From: Sphingopyxis sp. H050
GTDB lineage: Bacteria; Pseudomonadota; Alphaproteobacteria; Sphingomonadales; Sphingomonadaceae
Reading direction: 5' to 3'
Length of the DNA stretch: 64,000 nt
Assembly: GCF_001468265.1 (NCBI RefSeq)
Contig: NZ_LNRZ01000001.1
Coordinates: 186,001 to 250,000 of the forward strand
In this document: piece by piece, positions 45,578 through 54,222 of the stretch
How positions within the stretch are numbered: the stretch's first letter is position 1
How the letters are laid out: every line of letters starts with the position of its first letter
The notes under the pieces: model-generated
The model's input: only the letters and a program-made list of their open reading frames with translations
Databases searched by the model: none
Told to the model about the DNA's origin: nothing
Made by a program: the position numbers and the translations under genes

Positions 45578-45856
45578 ATGATCGAGATTGCCATTTTGAT
45601 CGGGCTGTTCAGCTGGGGGATGACCAGCGAACGGCTGGGGCTGAAGCATTTGGGAGCGGTACTGGGGCTTTCATGCCTGATGGGCGGCCTTGGCGGGCTG
45701 ATTGCGGGCGGGGTCAGGGCAGATCCTCTGACCTATGTCTTCACCATCGGTTTCGAGCTGATCCTCCAGTCGGCCGCGCTGCTGATCGGTTTCGCGATCG
45801 GCCATTTCCGGCATCGCCGTGGCGGCGTTCGCAACGCCGACGACATCTTCGGCTGA
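45578..45856 (+). CDS. Small membrane protein, unknown
   Basis: 92-residue protein with three hydrophobic stretches ([67 protein letters not shown]) and a short basic C-terminal tail ([14 protein letters not shown]). AAGGGG lies 7 bases before the ATG at 45578, supporting it over the longer frame from 45545. No family recognised. It lies between divergent rpsF and the convergent Mpl-like gene. Confidence 0.6.
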   Translation: MIEIAILIGLFSWGMTSERLGLKHLGAVLGLSCLMGGLGGLIAGGVRADPLTYVFTIGFELILQSAALLIGFAIGHFRHRRGGVRNADDIFG

Positions 45857-47233
45857 TCAGAGCCGGGCGAGCAGCTCGCGCCCGAATTCGGTGAGCGTGT
45901 CGTCGCGCGCGCCGAGGATCAGGATGCGGTCGCCGGGTTTCGCCTCGTCCAGGATCGCTACGCCGCATTCGGCGCGGGTGGTCAGATGGACCGCGTCGGC
46001 ACCGCCCGCGACGATATTCGCGACGAGCGCTTCGCTGCCCGTGCTGCGGTCGACGGTGCCGCCGAAATAGACGGGATCGCTGACAAACAGTCTGTCGCCG
46101 TCGCGCATTCCCTGCGCGAAACTGGCGGCGAGTTCCTTGCCCATCTGGCGGAGCGGGCCATAGCCGTGCGGCTGGAAGAAGAGCAGCGCGCGGCCGGGGA
46201 GTTCGGCGACCGCGGCGAGGGTCGCGGCCACCTTGTCGGGGTTGTGCGCGAAATCGTCGATGACGGTGACGCCGTTCGCTTGCCCGAGCACCTCGTAGCG
46301 GCGCGCGAGGCCGGCGAAGTCGGCGAGCGCCTCGACCCCCTGCGCGACCGGAATGCCGGAGGCGAGCGCCGCGGCGATGGCGGCGAGCGCATTGGCGGCG
46401 TTGTGACGGCCGGGCATAGGGAGATTGGCCTTGTATGCGGTGCCGTCCGCGTGAACCATAAAGCGGCAGCCGTCGGGCAGCGCCTCGAAATCGCTGCCCT
46501 GCACCGACGCATCGGCGGCAAAGCCGAAGCTCAGCACATTGTCGCGCGCGAGCAGCGGCGCGGATTCGGCGTCGTCGGCGTTGATCACCGCGACGCGCGC
46601 CTGGGCGGTGAAATCGCCGAACAGCCGGTGCAGTTCTTCGAGGCTCTTGTGATCGAGGCTGATGTTGGTGACGACCGCGACATCGGGGCGATAGAGCGCG
46701 ATCGATCCGTCGCTCTCGTCGACCTCGCTCACATAGGTGCCGGCATCGCCGACGAGCGCGCTGGCGAAGGGCATGGCGGCGTTCGCGAAATTGCGCATCA
46801 CCGCCCCGTTCATCACGGTCGGCTTGCGCCCGCTGCGTTCGAGAATCCAGCCGATCATGCCAGTGACGGTCGATTTTCCGCTGGTGCCCCCGATGCCGAT
46901 TGCCTGATCGGCGGCATTGAAAAGCGCGGCGTTGAGATCGGCGCGCGTCATCCGCGGCAACCCCAGCGCATTCGCCGCGGCGACGTCGGGCACGCTGTCC
47001 TCGACCGCCGCCGAGGCGACCAGGGTCTGCCCGGCGGCGATACCGCTGCCGTCCTGCGGAAACAGGGCGACGCCGCGGCTTTCGATCCAGGCGAACTTGT
47101 CCCGGCTGCGGCCTTGGTCGCGGCTGCGGTCGGAGCCCGAAACTTTTGCACCGCGCGCCGCGACGATCATCGCGAGCGGCAGCATGCCCGACCCCCCGAT
47201 GCCGCAGAAGAAATAGGATTTGTTTTCCGACAT
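45857..47233 (-). CDS. Mur ligase family protein, probable murein-peptide ligase (Mpl-like)
   Basis: 458-residue Mur ligase related to MurC/Mpl: N-terminal FFCGIGGSGMLPLAMIVAARGAKVSGSD (UDP-sugar fold), ATP loop GGTSGKSTVTGM in place of the usual GTHGKTT, VSEVDESDGS, TNISLDHK and the C-terminal DDFAHNPDKV with FQPHGYGPLRQMG. True murC is not visible in this window, and the dcw cluster here has its own ligases. It is divergent from ldcA, 153 bases away. Mpl attaches recovered tripeptide to UDP-MurNAc and LdcA produces that tripeptide, so recycling is the likely role. ATG 47233 lacks a clear ribosome site. Confidence 0.72.
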   Translation of the reverse strand: MSENKSYFFCGIGGSGMLPLAMIVAARGAKVSGSDRSRDQGRSRDKFAWIESRGVALFPQDGSGIAAGQTLVASAAVEDSVPDVAAANALGLPRMTRADLNAALFNAADQAIGIGGTSGKSTVTGMIGWILERSGRKPTVMNGAVMRNFANAAMPFASALVGDAGTYVSEVDESDGSIALYRPDVAVVTNISLDHKSLEELHRLFGDFTAQARVAVINADDAESAPLLARDNVLSFGFAADASVQGSDFEALPDGCRFMVHADGTAYKANLPMPGRHNAANALAAIAAALASGIPVAQGVEALADFAGLARRYEVLGQANGVTVIDDFAHNPDKVAATLAAVAELPGRALLFFQPHGYGPLRQMGKELAASFAQGMRDGDRLFVSDPVYFGGTVDRSTGSEALVANIVAGGADAVHLTTRAECGVAILDEAKPGDRILILGARDDTLTEFGRELLARL

Positions 47234-47289
47234 GGCGGCGCGATATGGCCTTGGCGAAGGGTTTGCAACCAGGGCGACATTCCCTTTCC

Positions 47290-47369
47290 CGTTCGCATCG
47301 AGCGAAGTCGAGAGGTCCATCGGCTTGGCGCGTGCCTTCGGGGTGTCTCGACTTCGCTCGACACGAACG
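47290..47369. repeat. REP-like inverted repeat between the Mpl-like and ldcA genes
   Basis: Arms CGTTCGcaTCGAGCGAAG and onward (47290-47313) and its near-complement ending TTCGCTCGACACGAACG (47346-47369), 22 of 24 bases complementary, separated by about 32 bases. The core TCGAGCGAAGTCGAGA resembles the dispersed intergenic repeat I know from sphingomonad genomes. Only this pair is obvious in the window. It could form a long RNA stem in the ldcA leader. Confidence 0.65.
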
Positions 47370-47386
47370 GAATTAAGGTCGGCTCC

Positions 47387-48214
47387 ATGCGCATCGGAAT
47401 CGTAGCCCCGTCGACGCCCATCCTGCCCGACGATGCGGAGGCGGCGCGCGCCATCGCCAGCCTCGGCTATCCGGATGTCGAGCTGGAGTTCGATCCGCAA
47501 TGTTTTGCGGTCCACGGGCACTTCGCGGGCGAGGACGGGCACCGCTTTGCCGCGCTCGTCGAAATGGCGAACCGGCTCGATATCGACGCGGTGTGGTTCG
47601 CGCGCGGCGGCTATGGCGCGTGCCGGATCGCCGAGGATGCGGTTGCCGCGATGACGCTGGCCGCGCGCGGAAAGGCGTTCCTCGGCTATTCGGATCAGGG
47701 CAATCTGCTCGGCGCGCTCTATCGCGACGGCTTCGACCATGTCGCGCATGGGCCGATGGTCGCGGATATTCGCCGCGAGGGCGGCGATGGGGCGATAACG
47801 CGCGCGCTCGACTGGCTCGTCGCCCGCGATCCCGCCGCGTGCGAGCCGGGGCTCGCGCATGGTGCGCGGCACGCAGCGTTCAACCTGATGACGCTCTCGA
47901 TGCTGCTCGGTACGCCGCTCGAGCCCGATCTGTCGGGGCATGTCCTGCTGATCGAGGAGGTCAGCGAATATCTCTATGCCTTCGATCGCGCCTTTTTCCA
48001 TATCGCGAGCTATCTCGGCCCGCGCGGGCTCGCCGGTATCCGCCTTGGCCGCGTCAGCGACGTGCCCGAAAACGACCGGCCGTTCGGGAAGGACGCCGAG
48101 GACATTGCCCGCGAGTGGTGCGCGCGCTGCGATATCCCCTATCTCGGCCGGGCCGACATCGGCCACGACGCGGCGAACAGGGTCGTGCCCTTCGGCTTGC
48201 ATCGCGCCGGGTGA
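47387..48214 (+). CDS. ldcA: LD-carboxypeptidase (S66 family, murein recycling)
   Basis: Removes the terminal D-Ala from murein tetrapeptides in the cytoplasm. The 275-residue product starts MRIGIVAPSTPI and has ARGGYGACRI, the nucleophile S102 in FLGYSDQGNL and the Glu-containing LLIEEVSEYLY, then IGHDAANRVVPFG. The long frame from 45986 is antisense to the Mpl-like gene; ATG 47387 with AAGG upstream is the real start. The divergent partner is the Mpl-like ligase, which uses its product. Confidence 0.9.
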   Translation: MRIGIVAPSTPILPDDAEAARAIASLGYPDVELEFDPQCFAVHGHFAGEDGHRFAALVEMANRLDIDAVWFARGGYGACRIAEDAVAAMTLAARGKAFLGYSDQGNLLGALYRDGFDHVAHGPMVADIRREGGDGAITRALDWLVARDPAACEPGLAHGARHAAFNLMTLSMLLGTPLEPDLSGHVLLIEEVSEYLYAFDRAFFHIASYLGPRGLAGIRLGRVSDVPENDRPFGKDAEDIAREWCARCDIPYLGRADIGHDAANRVVPFGLHRAG

Positions 48215-48259
48215 AGGAATAGGCGCGTTCGCCATTCATAAACACGCAGGGGACGCCAG

Positions 48260-49198
48260 ATGCGCGCATTCATTTTTCCGGGTCAAGGCAGCCAGTCGGT
48301 CGGCATGGGCAAGGCGCTCGCCGACGCGTCGCCGGCGGCGCGCGAAGTGTTCCAGGAGGTCGACGACGCGCTGGGACAAAAGCTGTTCCACCTGATGACC
48401 GAAGGCCCCGAGGACCAGCTCACCCTGACCGAAAATGCTCAGCCGGCGATCATGGCCAACGCCATCGCGACGCTGCGCGTGCTGGAAAGGGAAGGCGGCG
48501 TGACATTGTCGGCCAAGGCCGATTATGTCGCGGGCCACAGCCTGGGCGAATATAGCGCGCTCTGCGCTGCCGGCGCCTTCGATCTTGCGACCACCGCGCG
48601 GCTCTTGAAAACGCGCGGGCAGGCGATGCAGGCGGCCGTCCCCGTCGGCGTCGGCGCGATGGCGGCGCTGATCGGCGCCGATGTCGACACCGCACAAAAA
48701 CTCGCCGACGCGGCGGCCGAGGGCGAGGTCTGCACCGTCGCCAATGACAATGACCCCTCGCAGGTCGTGATCTCGGGCCACAAGGGCGCGATCGAGCGCG
48801 CGGTCGCGCTGGTCAAGGATTTCGGGATCAAGCGCGGCGTGCTGCTCCCCGTGTCGGCGCCGTTCCACTGCCCGCTGATGCAGCCCGCCGCCGACGCGAT
48901 GGCCGAAGCGCTGGCCGCCAATCCTCCCGCCGCGCCCTTCGTCCCCGTTGTCGCCAACGTCACCGCAAGCCCGGTCAGCGATGCCGACACGATCCGCGAC
49001 CTGCTCGTCGCCCAAGTCACCGGCCGCGTCCGCTGGCGCGAAAGCGTCGGCGCAATGGAGGAAATCGGCGTCGGCCAGTTCGTCGAATTCGGCGGCAAGG
49101 TCCTCTCGCCGATGGTCAAGCGCAGCGCGTCGGGCGAAGTCGAAACCGTCAGCGTGATTTCGATGGACGACGTCGAGGCGCTGCTGAAAACGCTTTAA
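48260..49198 (+). CDS. fabD: Malonyl-CoA:ACP transacylase
   Basis: Transfers malonyl from CoA to acyl carrier protein for fatty-acid synthesis. The 312-residue product has FPGQGSQ at the N terminus, nucleophile S94 in AGHSLGEYSAL, the catalytic His in VSAPFHCPLM and the C-terminal VEFGGKVLSPMVKR. AGGGGA precedes the ATG. fabG follows 25 bases downstream. The acpP gene that often completes this set is not present in the next stretch. Confidence 0.96.
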   Translation: MRAFIFPGQGSQSVGMGKALADASPAAREVFQEVDDALGQKLFHLMTEGPEDQLTLTENAQPAIMANAIATLRVLEREGGVTLSAKADYVAGHSLGEYSALCAAGAFDLATTARLLKTRGQAMQAAVPVGVGAMAALIGADVDTAQKLADAAAEGEVCTVANDNDPSQVVISGHKGAIERAVALVKDFGIKRGVLLPVSAPFHCPLMQPAADAMAEALAANPPAAPFVPVVANVTASPVSDADTIRDLLVAQVTGRVRWRESVGAMEEIGVGQFVEFGGKVLSPMVKRSASGEVETVSVISMDDVEALLKTL

Positions 49199-49223
49199 GA
49201 TTCAGATTTCAGGAGAAACAACG

Positions 49224-49964
49224 ATGTTCGATCTCACCGGCATGACTGCCCTCGTCACCGGCGCTTCGGGCGGTATCGGTTCGGCGATCGCGCAAGCGCT
49301 TGCGGCACAGGGGGCGCGGCTCGCGGTGTCGGGCTCGAACGCCGACAAGCTGAACGCGTTTCGCGACACACTGGGCGGCGATCATGTTGCGCTGCCCTGC
49401 AACCTCGGCGATGCCGCCGCGGTCGATGCGCTGGTGCCCTCGGCGGTCGAGGCGCTCGGCCAGCTCGACATTCTCGTCAACAATGCGGGGGTGACGCGCG
49501 ACAATCTGATCATGCGGATGAAGGACGAGGAGTGGTCGGACGTCATCCGCATCAACCTGGAGGCCAATTTCCGCCTCGCGCGCGCCGCCGCCAAGCCGAT
49601 GATGAAGGCGCGCTTCGGACGCATCATTTCGATCACCAGCGTCGTCGGCGCCACCGGCAATCCGGGGCAGGCCAATTATGCGGCGTCGAAGGCAGGCGTT
49701 ACCGGCATGACCAAGGCGCTGGCGCAGGAACTCGCCAGCCGCGGCGTCACCGCAAACTGCGTCGCGCCGGGCTTCATCGCGACCGCAATGACCGACGACC
49801 TCCCCGATGCGCAGAAAGAAGCGCTCAACCAGCGGATCCCGGCGGGTCGGATGGGCGAGGGCAGCGATATCGCCGCTGCGGTCGTCTATCTCGCGTCGAG
49901 GGAAGCGGGCTATGTCACCGGCCAGACATTGCATGTTAATGGCGGGATGGCCATGCTCTCCTGA
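49224..49964 (+). CDS. fabG: 3-oxoacyl-ACP reductase
   Basis: NADPH-dependent short-chain dehydrogenase reducing 3-oxoacyl-ACP. The 246-residue product has TGASGGIG (13-20), NNAG (87-90), N111, S139, Y152 and K156 (NYAASKAGV), the full SDR tetrad, plus the FabG C terminus VTGQTLHVNGGMAM. AGGAG precedes the ATG. Close behind fabD, consistent with one operon. Confidence 0.96.
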   Translation: MFDLTGMTALVTGASGGIGSAIAQALAAQGARLAVSGSNADKLNAFRDTLGGDHVALPCNLGDAAAVDALVPSAVEALGQLDILVNNAGVTRDNLIMRMKDEEWSDVIRINLEANFRLARAAAKPMMKARFGRIISITSVVGATGNPGQANYAASKAGVTGMTKALAQELASRGVTANCVAPGFIATAMTDDLPDAQKEALNQRIPAGRMGEGSDIAAAVVYLASREAGYVTGQTLHVNGGMAMLS

Positions 49965-49998
49965 GGGTCGAATTTTCGTGGGTGGGAGGATTTATTCG

Positions 49999-50541
49999 AT
50001 GATCAGGACTTGGATGGCCGGCGCGGCCCTGGCGTTGGCCATGGCGCCGGTTGCGGCGGCCGCGCAGGAAGGCAAGCAGCTGGATTGCGCCGTCGGCGCG
50101 GCCACGCCCGAACTCAAGGCGTCGATCGGCGGCGCGATGACCAGCGACGGCGACGACGCCGGCCGCGATGCGGTGTTCGAGCAACTCGGCCACATCGTCG
50201 ACAGCTGCGTCGCGGAGCACAAGATCGCGGCCGCCGACAAGGCGACCTACTTCGACTACAGCCTCGCGCGCATTTCCCGCGAATGGTTGGTCGGCGATAT
50301 TGCAAAGGCGAATCTGAAGGCGAATGTCGTCGACCAGGTGCTGGACTTCGGTCCGCGCGGTGCGAACCCCGACCTGTCGAGCGAGATGACCGACGATCAG
50401 ATCAACGCGATCGTCCAGGCCTATATCGCCGCGGGCGCCGACATCGGCACGATCGATCAAAAGGTGTGGGAAAAGGTCGGCGCCTATGCCGCGGCAACCT
50501 CGATCTATTGGAACAAGCGCAAGCTGTTGCCGTTCAAATAA
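49999..50541 (+). CDS. Exported protein of unknown function
   Basis: 180-residue protein with a signal peptide (MIRTWMAGAALALAMAPVAAAAQEG). The mature part has two Cys (LDCAVGAA and DSCVAEHK) that could form a disulfide, and is otherwise helical and acidic. I recognise no family. GGAGG sits 9 bases before the ATG; the longer frame from 49807 overlaps fabG and is rejected. It follows fabG by 34 bases, where acpP would be expected in many relatives. Confidence 0.7.
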   Translation: MIRTWMAGAALALAMAPVAAAAQEGKQLDCAVGAATPELKASIGGAMTSDGDDAGRDAVFEQLGHIVDSCVAEHKIAAADKATYFDYSLARISREWLVGDIAKANLKANVVDQVLDFGPRGANPDLSSEMTDDQINAIVQAYIAAGADIGTIDQKVWEKVGAYAAATSIYWNKRKLLPFK

Positions 50542-50548
50542 TCGGGTG

Positions 50549-50578
50549 GCCGGGTCCGACGGTGGTGCCGGACCCGGC
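50549..50578. terminator. GC-rich hairpin between convergent genes
   Basis: GCCGGGTCCG (50549-50558), 10-base loop, CGGACCCGGC (50569-50578): a perfect 10-bp stem between the exported-protein stop (50541) and the receptor stop (50599). No T tract on either strand, so efficiency is uncertain. Confidence 0.55.
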
Positions 50579-50598
50579 TCCGACCGGGTGAGCGGAGA

Positions 50599-52668
50599 TC
50601 AGAAGCTCGCCCGCGCCGTGATGCGGATATCGCGGCCGGCCAGCGGCACGTAATCCTTGGTGAAGCTGGCATGGCGTCGCGCATCGACGTCGAAGATATT
50701 GTCTGCCGCGAGCGTCAGCGACAGATTCTTGGTTTCGGGCAGCGGCCGCCAGGTGATCGAGGCATTGACCAGCGTAAAGCCCTTCGTCGGCGTTTCGAAT
50801 GCCGCGATGCGGTTCTGGTCGTCGGTCCATTCGACCTCGGCGCGCATATCCACGCGTTCGCCCGATGCTTCGAGCCCGCCCTTCACGCGCAGCGGCGGGA
50901 TGCGCGGCACGAACGGGCCATCGACGATTTTCGCGCGCGTCATGTCGGCGGTGACGTCGGCGGCGATATGGAAGCCGCCCGCCTGCGCGAGCGGGGCGGT
51001 GCCTTCGAACTCGAAACCCCAGACGCGCGCCTTGTCTTGCAGGAAGACATAGAGGGGCAGGTCGTCCTCGGTCAGGCCGGTGTCGGTTTCATAGATGAAG
51101 TTGTCGAACCAGCTCGCATAGCCGGTGAGGCCGGCCGACCAGCCGTCGCGGTTGAACTTCAGCGAAGCTTCGCCGCCCCAGCTCGTTTCCTTGCCGAAGG
51201 TCGGGTCGCCACGCTCATAGGCCTGCGTTGCGGCATGCGGGCCATCGGAGAGCAGTTCTTCCGGCGAGGGCGCGCGTTCGCTACGCGAGACCGAAAGGCT
51301 GGCCTTCAACCCGTCGGCGAGCTCATAGCTTGCGCCGACTGCCCCTGACAGGCTGTCGAAGCTGCGGTCGAAGCCGATCGAATTGGCGGTGATGCCGACA
51401 TTCTCGAAGCGCAACGCGCCCTCGATCGTCAGCGCGCCGATTTCATATTCTTGCAACGTGAAGGCCGCGATCTTCTGACTTTCGTTGCGCGGCAGGAAAG
51501 CCTCGTCGCCGATCGCGGCGAAATCGCGCGCGCTGTACTGGACGCCGCTCGCGCCGCGCCAGCCGCCGCGGTCGTTCTGCGCGAGCTCGGCGCGGAACTC
51601 GATCCCCTTGTTCAGGAACGTCGTACCGGGGACACCATCGTCGAATTCGGTGTGGCGATAATCACCATAGGCGCCGCGGAAGCGCAGCTTTTCGAACAGT
51701 CCGTCGCCAAGCTCGACCTCGCCGCGCAGATCGGCGCGATATTGCCTGAGCTTGATCGTCGGCGCCTCGCCAAGGTCGGCGCGCGGCGGGATGCCATATT
51801 CGCTGTCATAATAGCCGAAGGAAACGCCGAGCATGCCGCCGTCGTTGACGAAGGCGCCGCCGATGCCCGCGCTGGTGCTGGTGCTCGCGCTGTTGGGGAT
51901 GCGCCCGCGGCTGTTCGCGGCCTCGGTCAGCCGCTCCGCTTCGTCGGCGTCTCCGTCGGCTGTCGCGTCCGCGGCAAGACCGAGCAGGCGCTGACGCAGG
52001 GGGTCCGAATAGATGAGCCCGCCCGCGCGCAGGTTGCCGCTGTCGCGATAATTGCCGTCGACATGGATCACGAACTGCTTGCCGATCGGCGCATCGACCG
52101 AGGCGCCGATGCCGACGTCATCGGCGGCGCTGCCATAGCTGGCGAGCGCGTCGATATGCAGCGGATCCTCGGGCAGGCCGCGCGGGATACGGCGGTCGAA
52201 GACGTTGACCGCGCCGCCGACGGCCTGGCTCGAAAAGAGCAGGACCGAGGGGCCGCGCAGAATCTCGATACGCTCGGCGGTCAGCGGGTCGATGCTGACG
52301 CCATGGTCGGCGGACGTTGTCGAGGCATCGATCGAGCCGATGCCGTCGACGAGCACGGCGACGCGCTTGCCCGAGAAGCCGCGAAGCACCGGGCGCGACG
52401 CACCCGGCGAGAAGCTGGTTGCCGAAACGCCGGGCTGGCTGGTCAGGCTGTCACCGATCTGACCGCGAATGTCCTGTGCCAGCTTCTCGCCCTCCATCAC
52501 CGTGACATTGCCAAGGATGTCGAGGCTGCGGACATAGGGTGCGGTGACCACGATGGCCTGATCGGTGTGGAAATCATCGTCGCCGGTCTGGTCGGTGCGA
52601 TCCTGAGCATAGGCAGGCGAAGAAAGCACAAGCATGAGAGTGAAGCCGGCGGAGGAGAGCAAGCGCAT
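50599..52668 (-). CDS. TonB-dependent receptor, ZnuD-like (possible zinc uptake)
   Basis: 689-residue outer-membrane receptor with signal peptide (ends AYA-QDR), AIVVTAPYVRSLD, a plug with RPVLRGFSGKRVAVLVDGIGSID and RIEILRGPSVLLFSSQAVGGAVNVFD, and a compact barrel. The C terminus NIFDVDARRHASFTKDYVPLAGRDIRITARASF matches the pattern of ZnuD-type zinc receptors. A zinc- or iron-regulator-like box lies 46 bases upstream of the ATG, which supports metal-responsive expression. Metal specificity is inferred, not shown. Confidence 0.85.
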   Translation of the reverse strand: MRLLSSAGFTLMLVLSSPAYAQDRTDQTGDDDFHTDQAIVVTAPYVRSLDILGNVTVMEGEKLAQDIRGQIGDSLTSQPGVSATSFSPGASRPVLRGFSGKRVAVLVDGIGSIDASTTSADHGVSIDPLTAERIEILRGPSVLLFSSQAVGGAVNVFDRRIPRGLPEDPLHIDALASYGSAADDVGIGASVDAPIGKQFVIHVDGNYRDSGNLRAGGLIYSDPLRQRLLGLAADATADGDADEAERLTEAANSRGRIPNSASTSTSAGIGGAFVNDGGMLGVSFGYYDSEYGIPPRADLGEAPTIKLRQYRADLRGEVELGDGLFEKLRFRGAYGDYRHTEFDDGVPGTTFLNKGIEFRAELAQNDRGGWRGASGVQYSARDFAAIGDEAFLPRNESQKIAAFTLQEYEIGALTIEGALRFENVGITANSIGFDRSFDSLSGAVGASYELADGLKASLSVSRSERAPSPEELLSDGPHAATQAYERGDPTFGKETSWGGEASLKFNRDGWSAGLTGYASWFDNFIYETDTGLTEDDLPLYVFLQDKARVWGFEFEGTAPLAQAGGFHIAADVTADMTRAKIVDGPFVPRIPPLRVKGGLEASGERVDMRAEVEWTDDQNRIAAFETPTKGFTLVNASITWRPLPETKNLSLTLAADNIFDVDARRHASFTKDYVPLAGRDIRITARASF

Positions 52669-52713
52669 GGAGGGGAGAATCCTGTTCGTTGGGATGAGCG
52701 TTCGCCGCGTTCA

Positions 52714-52731
52714 GTAATGATATACTGTTAC
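52714..52731. promoter_or_regulatory. Candidate Zur/Fur-type operator upstream of the ZnuD-like gene
   Basis: GTAATGATATACTGTTAC: GTAA/TTAC ends and a central TATA are symmetric, with two 3-base mismatched segments between. It is AT-rich in GC-rich surroundings and lies in the 196-base gap upstream of the receptor gene. Layout fits Zur sites of proteobacteria; the assignment is inference. Confidence 0.45.
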
Positions 52732-52864
52732 AATGCAACCCGTTTGGAGGCTGGGTGCCGCCGTTCGTCGGCGCTGAAGCTCCGTTGGTCGACAAAGGCG
52801 AACGATGAGGTCCGCAAGCGAACTTGTCTTGCGGCGCTGCAGGCGGCATCCTAGATCAAAGCGC

Positions 52865-53836
52865 ATGACGATTGCCAAAACCAGCCTGGACCTGATCGGC
52901 AACACGCCGCTCGTCCTGCTTAAGGGCCCCAGCGAAGCGACCGGATGCGAAATCTGGGGCAAATGCGAATATGCGAACCCCGGCGGATCGGTGAAGGACC
53001 GGGCCGCGCTCTATATCGTGCGCGATGCCGAAGCGAACGGCAGCCTGGCGCCGGGCGGAACCATCGTCGAGGGTACGGCCGGCAACACCGGCATCGGCCT
53101 CGCGCTCGTCGCCAATGCGCTCGGCTACAAGACGATCATCGTCATGCCCGACAACCAGAGCGCCGAGAAGATGGACACGATCCGCGCCTTGGGCGCGGAG
53201 CTGGTGCTCGTTCCGCCGGCGCCCTTCGCCAATCCCGGCCACTTCGTCCACACCTCGCGCCGCATCGCCGAGGAAACGGACAATGCGATCTGGGCGAACC
53301 AGTTCGACAATATCGCCAACCGGAAGGCGCATATCTTCGGCACCGCCGAGGAGATATGGCAGCAGATGGAGGGCCGCATCGACGGTTTCACCTGCGCCGC
53401 GGGCACCGGGGGGACGATCGCGGGCACGGGGCTGGGCCTGAAAGCGCATGATGCCGACATCGTCGTGGCGCTGACCGATCCGCACGGCGCAGGCCTTTAT
53501 AATTATTATCAGTGCGGCGAACTCAAGGCCGAAGGGTCGAGCGTCGCCGAGGGCATCGGCCAGAACCGCATCACCGCCAATCTCGACGGTGCGCCGATCG
53601 ACACGCAATTCCGCATTTCCGACGAAGAAGGACTGAAGGTCGTGCGCCAGTTGCTCGACGAGGAGGGGCTGTGCCTCGGCTTGTCGTCGGGGATCAACGT
53701 CGCGGGCGCGATGGCGCTGGCGCGGAAACTCGGGCCCGGCAAACGGATCGCGACGATCCTTTGCGACAGCGGATTCCGCTATCTCTCGACGCTCTACAAT
53801 CCCGCATGGCTGGCGAACAAAGGATTGGCGACATGA
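52865..53836 (+). CDS. cysK: Cysteine synthase A family protein (PLP-dependent)
   Basis: Makes cysteine from O-acetylserine and sulfide. The 323-residue fold-type II PLP enzyme has the Schiff-base K44 (NPGGSVKDRAALY), the substrate loop EGTAGNTGIGLALV and the phosphate loop AGTGGTIAGTG. The longer variant loop (PPAPFANPGHFVHTSRRIAEET) and ILCDSGFRYLSTLY resemble a CysK-like subgroup; cystathionine beta-synthase-like activity cannot be excluded. ATG 52865 is taken over the longer frame from 52805. Its stop overlaps the next ATG (ATGA). Confidence 0.88.
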   Translation: MTIAKTSLDLIGNTPLVLLKGPSEATGCEIWGKCEYANPGGSVKDRAALYIVRDAEANGSLAPGGTIVEGTAGNTGIGLALVANALGYKTIIVMPDNQSAEKMDTIRALGAELVLVPPAPFANPGHFVHTSRRIAEETDNAIWANQFDNIANRKAHIFGTAEEIWQQMEGRIDGFTCAAGTGGTIAGTGLGLKAHDADIVVALTDPHGAGLYNYYQCGELKAEGSSVAEGIGQNRITANLDGAPIDTQFRISDEEGLKVVRQLLDEEGLCLGLSSGINVAGAMALARKLGPGKRIATILCDSGFRYLSTLYNPAWLANKGLAT

Positions 53837-54222
53837 GCACACAGCCCCCTGGCAAGGCGCCTGCAGCGCCGCAACCGACGCCGCCGCAGGACGGCATGCG
53901 CCGCCTCCAGATCGGCATCGCGGGCGTGCTGTCGGTGCTGTTGCTGGTCGGCATGGCGGGCCTTATCGGCGAGCGCGCACGCGAAAATGTGGCGCAGGGC
54001 GTCGCCCCGACCGCCGAGGTCAAGGCGGCCGGCGAGGAGCAGAAGGCGGGCAGCGCGCCGCTGGAGGAGCTTGGCGTGCAGCCGGTATCCGATCCAAGCG
54101 CGAACAAGACGGCCGCGGCACCCGCCGAGGTCCCGGCGGCAAAGGCGCCGTCGCGCGCCTCCACCGTGCCCGATTTGGAACCCGACCCGGCTCTGGAGCG
54201 CGCGCGTCAGTCGACGCGGTGA
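53833..54222 (+). CDS. Single-pass membrane protein, unknown
   Basis: 129-residue protein: a Pro-rich cytoplasmic start (MSTQPPGKAPAAPQPTPPQDG), one membrane helix at about 28-46 (GIAGVLSVLLLVGMAGLIG), then a low-complexity Ala/Pro/Glu-rich periplasmic tail ending LEPDPALERARQSTR. No family recognised. It is translationally coupled to cysK upstream (ATGA) and to the next membrane protein downstream (GTGA), which strongly suggests a shared operon. Confidence 0.75.
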   Translation: MSTQPPGKAPAAPQPTPPQDGMRRLQIGIAGVLSVLLLVGMAGLIGERARENVAQGVAPTAEVKAAGEEQKAGSAPLEELGVQPVSDPSANKTAAAPAEVPAAKAPSRASTVPDLEPDPALERARQSTR

